Assembly: GCA_947856335.1 (NCBI GenBank)
Contig: CANUCD010000028.1
Location: forward strand, 1-11,030
Source of the DNA: an uncultured Bacilli bacterium
GTDB lineage: Bacteria; Bacillota_I; Bacilli_A; RF39; UBA660
Length of the DNA stretch: 11,030 nt
Direction: 5' to 3'
The translations under genes and the position numbers were made by a program. Below, in pieces: positions 6,764 to 11,030 of the stretch (its first letter is position 1; every line of letters begins with the position of its first letter). A model generated the notes under the pieces. That model had not been told where the DNA came from and did not search any database. It saw nothing but the letters and a program-made list of their open reading frames with translations.

Positions 6764-6871
6764 AAAAAAGTGTGAGTTTGAGTTTATATGTTATTTTCTT
6801 GTATAGGTTTATAAAGTGTGTATGTTTTTATATATTCTACTTATCACTTCTCCTTTCATGACTTAAGTATA
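6764..6871 (-). other. Possible small transcript or microprotein region between kinase and pyrophosphatase
   Basis: A 157-bp stretch separates the kinase stop from the terminator. On the minus strand it has a -10-like TATACT (6866-6871) without a convincing -35, then an AAAGGAG motif with no standard start codon at normal distance. The only ATG reading frame (6809-6859, 16 codons, MKGEVISRIYKNIHTL) begins about 7 bases after the TATACT, so it would have to be leaderless. It may equally be just the kinase's 3' untranslated region. It was left untyped because no RNA family was recognised. Confidence 0.25.
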
Positions 6872-6919
6872 CTAAACAAATATGAACTTTTTGTGTAATT
6901 TAAGTGAATATTAAATGCT

Positions 6920-8311
6920 TTACACTTTTTTCTTTATCTTAAAATAAAATGTTGACCCACTCTTAAGAACACTTTTAACACCATAATCAAATTTATGTTT
7001 TTGAAGTATCTCTTTTACAATAGATAAACCAATTCCAGTAGATACTACATTCCTCTGATGTTTTTTATCACTCTTATAATATTTATCCCATATATATGGT
7101 ATTTCATCTTTCTTAATTCCTTTACCTGTATCTCTAACTTCAAACAAGTATTCCTTTTTATTCTCAGTTAGAGTAACATACACAACTTTATCATTACCAG
7201 TATAATTTATTGCATTATTAACTAAATTATAAATAACTTGCATTATTTTATTTTTATCAGCCTTAACTATAGCTTTTTTAGGAATAGTAACTATAAACTT
7301 ATAATCTTCTGTTGTTTTAAGAATTTCATATCGCTTCATTACCTCATGTATTACTTCACATAAATCAAATTCTTCTAAATGTAGTGTATCTGCATCTGCT
7401 TGCATCTTTGATAAATCTAAAATATCATTAACTAAAACATTAAGTCTTTCTGTTTCTTCAATAATAACATTCAAGTCTTCATCCATTTTCTTCTTATCTT
7501 TATAAGTAATATCTCTAACCATTTCTGCATAAGCTCTAATCATCGTAAGTGGTGTTTTAAGGTCATGTGACACATTTGCCATCAAATCTCTTCTAAGTTC
7601 ATCAATTTTTGACAAATCTTTTTCTACATGATTTAAAGTAGTAGCAAGCTCATTTATTTCAAGTACATCACTAGAATCAAAAACTATATCATATCTTCCC
7701 TCACCAAGTTCTTTTGCCTTTTTAGTAATATTAGTAATTGGTTTAGTAATTTTAATTGATAAAAAATAAGATATAAAACACGCTATAACAATAATAATAA
7801 TTGTAATATAAATAAGTTGACTTCTAAAAATAATATTAGCTCCATCAATATCCTCTAAATTTGAATAAACAAAAACATATCCATCACTAACTCTTATTCC
7901 TGATAATAAAGCTTTTGTATCAGAAATTTTATTAACAAGTTTAATATTGGAAGTACTTTTCTTACTACTCATAGCTTGTTCCATTAAAGATGTTATTTGA
8001 CTATTATCTTTATTAAGCCCACATCCTACCATTAAATTATTATATAAAATCTTATCTCCTGTATTTAATGAATACTGAATACAAACACTATTATCATAAG
8101 CAATAGTCTCAAGTTCATTAACTAATAAAGAAGAATCACTCTTTTTAATTGTCTTAATAATATCTTTCATTTTACTTTCTTGATAGTGTTCATAAGAAAA
8201 TTTAAGTAATATATTTTGTGAAAATAAAAGAAGCAATAAAATAGTAATACTAAAGATAATTAAATATAAAAGGGTTTTAAAATTTATACTACTAATCTTT
8301 GTCTTTAGCAT
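6920..8311 (-). CDS. Membrane sensor histidine kinase
   Basis: A 463-residue kinase of the HisKA type. Order (numbered from the ATG at 8309-8311): TM1 (about 13-34), an extracytoplasmic sensor region (about 37-163), TM2 (about 164-186), HAMP (about 187-238), HisKA with H249 in 'ANVSHDLKTPLTMIR', and a HATPase domain. The HATPase shows N box N-L-V-N-N-A-I-N (362-369), G1 D-T-G-K-G-I (394-399) and G2 T-G-I-G-L-S-I-V (425-432). All catalytic boxes are intact. It should phosphorylate the overlapping upstream-encoded response regulator. The sensor region has exactly two cysteines (C77, C97), a possible disulfide; no known ligand-binding domain was recognised. A TTG codon directly before the ATG is an unlikely start. 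The ribosome binding site (GGGG near 8322-8325) is distant and weak, so translational coupling through the 20-bp overlap with the regulator is likely. The signal sensed is unknown. Confidence 0.94.
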   Translation of the reverse strand: MLKTKISSINFKTLLYLIIFSITILLLLLFSQNILLKFSYEHYQESKMKDIIKTIKKSDSSLLVNELETIAYDNSVCIQYSLNTGDKILYNNLMVGCGLNKDNSQITSLMEQAMSSKKSTSNIKLVNKISDTKALLSGIRVSDGYVFVYSNLEDIDGANIIFRSQLIYITIIIIVIACFISYFLSIKITKPITNITKKAKELGEGRYDIVFDSSDVLEINELATTLNHVEKDLSKIDELRRDLMANVSHDLKTPLTMIRAYAEMVRDITYKDKKKMDEDLNVIIEETERLNVLVNDILDLSKMQADADTLHLEEFDLCEVIHEVMKRYEILKTTEDYKFIVTIPKKAIVKADKNKIMQVIYNLVNNAINYTGNDKVVYVTLTENKKEYLFEVRDTGKGIKKDEIPYIWDKYYKSDKKHQRNVVSTGIGLSIVKEILQKHKFDYGVKSVLKSGSTFYFKIKKKV

Positions 8312-8960
8312 CAAACTTATACCCCATTCCTCTAACGGTTTTAATATAATTGCGATACTTTCCTAAACTATTACGAAGTGTTTTAATATGTGTATCAACT
8401 GTTCTTTCATCTCCATAAAAATCATATCCCCAAATACTAGCTAAAATTGCCTCACGAGATAGAGCAATATTTTGATTTTTCATAAAATATTTTAATAAAT
8501 CATACTCTTTAGGTGTTAAATCAATATTTTTTCCATCAATACTTACTTCATGAGCTAAATCATCTAATATCAAAGTATTATACTGATAAATGTTTTCTTC
8601 TTTATTTGTTCTTTTTAAGACTGCTTTAATACGCGCAACTAATTCTTTAGGTGAAAATGGTTTTGTAACATAATCATCTATTCCAATATCAAAACCTGCT
8701 AACTTATCAAATTCTTCCGTACGTGCTGAAAGAACAATAAAAGGAACATCTTTAATCTTTTTTATCTCCCGAATTGCTTGATATCCATCCATCTTAGGCA
8801 TCATTATATCCATGACAACTAAGTCTACATCTTTACTTTGAACAATATCTATTGCCTCTATTCCATCTTTAGCTTCTAAAACTTCCATATTCTCTAATAC
8901 TAAATACTCTTTAATAACATTCCTAATTAAAGCTTCATCATCACAAATAAGTATTTTCAC
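8292..8960 (-). CDS. OmpR-family response regulator
   Basis: A 222-residue DNA-binding regulator. The receiver domain (1-115) has the acidic pocket D7-D8, phosphoacceptor D51 (VVMDIMMPKMDG), S78, Y97 and K100-P101. The winged-helix domain (about 125-217) has 'LTPKEYDLLKYFM', 'REAILASIWGYDF', the recognition helix 'RTVDTHIKTLRNSLG' and the wing 'IKTVRGMGYKF'. Start choice: GTG at 8958-8960 gives 'MKILICDDE', the normal family start, and has GGAGATGAT (8964-8972) upstream, close to an ideal GGAGGTGAT. The ATGs at 8966 and 8969 lie inside that site, and a TTG at 8981 lies beyond it, so these are less likely. It ends in TAG, overlapping the kinase start by 20 bp. Its own extended -10 promoter lies just upstream, after the terminator of the surface-protein gene. 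The target genes are unknown. Confidence 0.95.
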   Translation of the reverse strand: MKILICDDEALIRNVIKEYLVLENMEVLEAKDGIEAIDIVQSKDVDLVVMDIMMPKMDGYQAIREIKKIKDVPFIVLSARTEEFDKLAGFDIGIDDYVTKPFSPKELVARIKAVLKRTNKEENIYQYNTLILDDLAHEVSIDGKNIDLTPKEYDLLKYFMKNQNIALSREAILASIWGYDFYGDERTVDTHIKTLRNSLGKYRNYIKTVRGMGYKFDAKDKD

Positions 8961-8985
8961 AAACATCATCTCCAAATACAACTAT

Positions 8986-9015
8986 ATTATATCAAAATTG
9001 TGAAGATTATATGAA
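8986..9015 (-). promoter_or_regulatory. Extended -10 promoter of the two-component operon
   Basis: On the minus strand, TGATATAAT (8986-8994) is a perfect extended -10. A weak -35, TTCATA (9010-9015), lies 18 bp upstream and partly overlaps the U-tract of the preceding terminator. Predicted initiation is near 8979, giving a short leader to the GTG start at 8960. Confidence 0.65.
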
Positions 9016-9036
9016 AAAAACAACCATTAAGGTTGT
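9013..9036 (-). terminator. Terminator of the Ig-like surface protein gene, containing its stop codon
   Basis: On the minus strand, ACAACC (9031-9036), loop TTAAT (9026-9030) and GGTTGT (9020-9025) form a 6-bp stem followed by a further T-run (seven T including the stem end). The TAA stop (9027-9029) lies in the loop. It separates the surface-protein transcript from the two-component operon. Confidence 0.75.
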
Positions 9037-10388
9037 GTTAACTTACAAGTATATCCTTGTGATTGATAATATTGCCTTAAAGCTCCATAAGCAGTAGGTA
9101 AAGTAGAACCTGCTTCTTGGTCTAATTCTTCTTTAGTAAGCATAACAGTAATTGTAAGCGTATTTGTATTATCATCAAATGATGGACTACCAGTTACATT
9201 CTCATAAGTAATAGTATCTAATTTCTCATTTAATGATTTAAAAGAAATATATTCTTCATCACTATCAAACGTAAAAGTATACGTTCTAATAGATGTTCCC
9301 TCATAAACACTTGCATTAAGCGGAAGTCTTAGTGTTTCATTATCCATGGTACAACTAAGATATAAGTCTGGTTCTTCTGGTACTTCATCAATCGTTACAA
9401 TAAGTGTTGCACTAACTGTTACTTCATTCGAAGATTCATCTTCAACAATAATATCTATCTTGTAATTACCCTCTTTAGTTAAAGCATTATTTATAACATT
9501 CTCATCACTAAAACGATAAGAACAACTAGTTGCATCAGTACAACTATCAATAAAATCTTCAGGAGAAACTTCACCATTTACTTGAATCATTACTTCCTTT
9601 AATACAACAACAGGGGCAGTCTTATCAACAATAGTTGCTACTCCCTCATATTTATTTGCACCACAAGTAATATTAAATGGATATTCACTGCCAACTTTTT
9701 TCGTATCACTAATACCACTCGTATCCAAAGTACAATTAGCACTATTTATACCACTAAAACTTGCATAATCATTGATATCAGTAGATATTTCACTTCCAGC
9801 TTCAATCTCAACATCTTTTACTTCTATCTTAATAGGTGTTGGTTTATTAGAAATTCCCAGTAAAATATAAACACCTACTCCAACAGCTGCTATAGATAAA
9901 ATTATTATTATTATAAATATAAGTTTATTTTTATTACCTTTCTTCTTTGGCTCATTCGTATTTATAATAGGTGGTTCATTTGGTATATTATTGATTGGTG
10001 GTACCGTTCCTATTTCATTAAATACTGGTGTTGTTGAAAAATTGTTAATTGTCTCTGGAACATCATAACTAACTGGTTGTACTGGTGGAATTGGTGAAAC
10101 TGGTGGAATCTCACTACCTGATGACATATCATCAAGAGATGGTACTGAAGTTGGAACTTGAATATTTTCATTACCTAAAGATACATTATTAGAAGTATCT
10201 ACAGGTGAAACACTAGGTGCTACATTATTAGAAGAAGCATCACTAACAGGTGGTACATCACTAGATACTCCATTTAAATTTTCTATTGGTGGAACAGGTA
10301 CATTCCCCTCAGTATTTCCAATACTTCCTAATGAAAAAGAATTTAAATCTTGATTTCCATTATTATTATTTGGCATATTATTATTCAT
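9027..10388 (-). CDS. Single-pass surface protein with disordered N-terminus and Ig-like exterior
   Basis: A 453-residue protein of unknown function. Residues 1-146 are low-complexity, rich in N, P, S and V, with recurring 'VPP/IPP/VSP' motifs and no signal peptide. A basic K148-K-K-G-N-K-N-K stop-transfer run follows, then one membrane helix (156-178). Positive-inside logic puts the disordered part in the cytoplasm and residues 180-453 outside. The exterior has a beta-rich region (about 186-255), a DUF5011/HYR-like segment (about 255-335, beginning 'DKTAPVVVL' and containing 'EGNYKIDIIVEDESSNEVTVS'), and a separate C-terminal domain (about 342-450). All six cysteines are external (C219, C242, C283, C289, C346, C448), spaced as three plausible pairs. 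ATG 10386-10388 has AAAGGGG nearby. It has its own promoter and terminator, so it is probably monocistronic. A role in envelope assembly or adhesion is only a guess. Confidence 0.85.
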   Translation of the reverse strand: MNNNMPNNNNGNQDLNSFSLGSIGNTEGNVPVPPIENLNGVSSDVPPVSDASSNNVAPSVSPVDTSNNVSLGNENIQVPTSVPSLDDMSSGSEIPPVSPIPPVQPVSYDVPETINNFSTTPVFNEIGTVPPINNIPNEPPIINTNEPKKKGNKNKLIFIIIIILSIAAVGVGVYILLGISNKPTPIKIEVKDVEIEAGSEISTDINDYASFSGINSANCTLDTSGISDTKKVGSEYPFNITCGANKYEGVATIVDKTAPVVVLKEVMIQVNGEVSPEDFIDSCTDATSCSYRFSDENVINNALTKEGNYKIDIIVEDESSNEVTVSATLIVTIDEVPEEPDLYLSCTMDNETLRLPLNASVYEGTSIRTYTFTFDSDEEYISFKSLNEKLDTITYENVTGSPSFDDNTNTLTITVMLTKEELDQEAGSTLPTAYGALRQYYQSQGYTCKLTQP

Positions 10389-10406
10389 ACTATCTAGCCC
10401 CTTTAT

Positions 10407-10437
10407 GATATAATAATTATATCTTATTAAATGTCAA
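10407..10437 (-). promoter_or_regulatory. Promoter of the surface protein gene with a 17-bp palindrome
   Basis: On the minus strand, a perfect TTGACA (10432-10437) is followed 16 bp later by TATTAT (10410-10415). A palindrome with 8-bp arms and a 1-bp centre, GATATAATTATTATATC (10407-10423), covers the -10 and part of the spacer. It could be an operator, although AT richness makes chance palindromes more common. Confidence 0.55.
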
Positions 10438-10445
10438 ATTGCAAC

Positions 10446-10473
10446 AAAAAAGAAGAAATTTTATTTTTTCTTC
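10446..10473 (-). terminator. Terminator of the YihY-family gene, containing its stop codon
   Basis: On the minus strand, GAAGAAA (10467-10473), an 8-base loop and TTTCTTC (10452-10458) form a perfect 7-bp stem followed by TTTTTTG. The gene's TAA (10461-10463) lies in the loop. The stem has only two GC pairs, so efficiency may be moderate. Confidence 0.65.
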
Positions 10474-11030
10474 ACTTCTAAATTTTGTGTTTTCTCTAAA
10501 GTATCCATTTCACTTCGATAATTTAAAGCTAAACCAATCGTAAAAATATAAGATAATAAATAAAGCCAAATCATCAAAACAACAATACTTGCTAAATTAC
10601 CATAAAACACATCATAATTAGCAAAATGGGTTGTATATAATGAATATAAATAAGTAATTAAAACAAAACCAACCGTTGTAAAAATAGCTCCCTTATTCAC
10701 TTCATTACTTTGTATCTTCTTATCTGGTGCCATCGTAAATATTATCTTGATAAAAAAGAAAATAATAAACCATGAAATTGGACCCTTAAGAACACTTATA
10801 ATAAGTGTAATATTAGTAATAATCTTATCACTAATATCCATAATTTGTAACATCTCAATAATTTTATTTCCAAAAACACTAAATATTAGTAAAAATACAA
10901 ATAACAAAATAATGATAAGTATCATAACAAGTGATTTTAATCTTCTTTTTAAAAACTTAGAATTTTTAATTCCATAAATCATATTAGAACTAGCAATAAC
11001 AGAAGCTGCTCCATTACTAGCAATAATATA
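10461..11030 (-). CDS. YihY/BrkB family (UPF0761) membrane protein, 5' end outside the window
   Basis: The C-terminal part of a YihY/virulence-factor-BrkB family inner-membrane protein. The frame is open to the window edge: the sixteen codons before the first internal ATG (10980-10982) read YIIASNGAASVIASSN without a stop and match the conserved helix that precedes 'YGIK..KFLKRRLKS' in the family. That ATG is therefore internal, and about a third of the usual 280 or so residues lie beyond position 11030. The visible part has four or so hydrophobic helices, including 'GPISWFIIFFFIKIIFTMAPDKK', which corresponds to the family's 'lYr..P' loop, and the terminal 'VVLMIWLYLLSYIFTIGLALN' helix. A short charged tail (EMDTLEKTQNLEVKKK) ends it. 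The family's function is unsettled despite an early and doubtful RNase BN label. It ends in a terminator that includes the stop codon. Confidence 0.9.
   Translation of the reverse strand, partial: YIIASNGAASVIASSNMIYGIKNSKFLKRRLKSLVMILIIILLFVFLLIFSVFGNKIIEMLQIMDISDKIITNITLIISVLKGPISWFIIFFFIKIIFTMAPDKKIQSNEVNKGAIFTTVGFVLITYLYSLYTTHFANYDVFYGNLASIVVLMIWLYLLSYIFTIGLALNYRSEMDTLEKTQNLEVKKK

Noticed and set aside
8961..8981. TTG at 8981 or ATGs at 8966-8969 as start of the response regulator
   Set aside because: The GGAGATGAT site overlaps the ATGs, and only the GTG at 8960 has proper spacing and yields the standard MKILICDDE start.
10747..10977. Plus-strand 76-codon open frame with hydrophobic translation
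   Set aside because: It is the complement of the YihY-family membrane helices; the hydrophobicity reflects the A/T-rich codons of the real gene.
36..11030. Recoding of TGA as tryptophan (Mycoplasma-type code)
   Set aside because: Trp is encoded by TGG in many conserved places, such as the flavodoxin IWW motif, and the single TGA ends a complete flavodoxin fold.

Overview
The window is about 11 kb of very AT-rich, densely packed bacterial DNA. Short gaps, strong GGAGG/GGTGAT ribosome binding sites, long A/T-rich codon runs and a family II pyrophosphatase with an internal CBS-DRTGG-CBS insert point to a low-GC Bacillota. A host-associated Clostridia or an uncultured Bacilli/Erysipelotrichia-type lineage fits best; the genus cannot be named from sequence alone. 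Tryptophan is encoded by TGG, and TGA, TAA and TAG all serve as stops, so the standard bacterial code applies rather than the Mycoplasma code.

Layout. Positions 36-791 (minus) hold a flavodoxin and a DUF1653 protein, probably one transcript from a promoter near 825-854. A divergent intergenic region (792-989) drives a plus-strand pair at 990-2894: a condensation-type (alcohol acetyltransferase-like) acyltransferase, followed with no gap by a zinc-ribbon multi-pass membrane protein (DUF6320-like). That pair ends in a terminator lying inside the coding sequence of the convergent gene. Everything after it is on the minus strand. Positions 2891-4204 hold three small membrane-associated genes (PF06541-type protein, UPF0316/DUF2179 protein, zinc-ribbon tail-anchored protein). 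Positions 4277-6691 hold a short-chain dehydrogenase downstream of the CBS-regulated Mn-dependent pyrophosphatase. A 228-bp gap (6692-6919) has a terminator, a pyrophosphatase promoter and a possible small transcript. Positions 6920-8960 hold an overlapping response regulator/histidine kinase pair. Positions 9027-10388 encode a single-pass surface protein with a disordered cytoplasmic N-terminus and a cysteine-containing Ig-like exterior. Positions 10461-11030 are the C-terminal part of a YihY/BrkB family membrane protein that runs off the window.

How it fits together. Most of the window is cell-envelope and housekeeping material: a two-component system, surface protein, membrane proteins and pyrophosphate removal. 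The acyltransferase plus zinc-ribbon membrane protein pair is the best candidate for an uncharacterised functional unit. No mobile element, CRISPR array, tRNA, rRNA or prophage gene was seen, and no gene-free stretch exceeds 300 bases.
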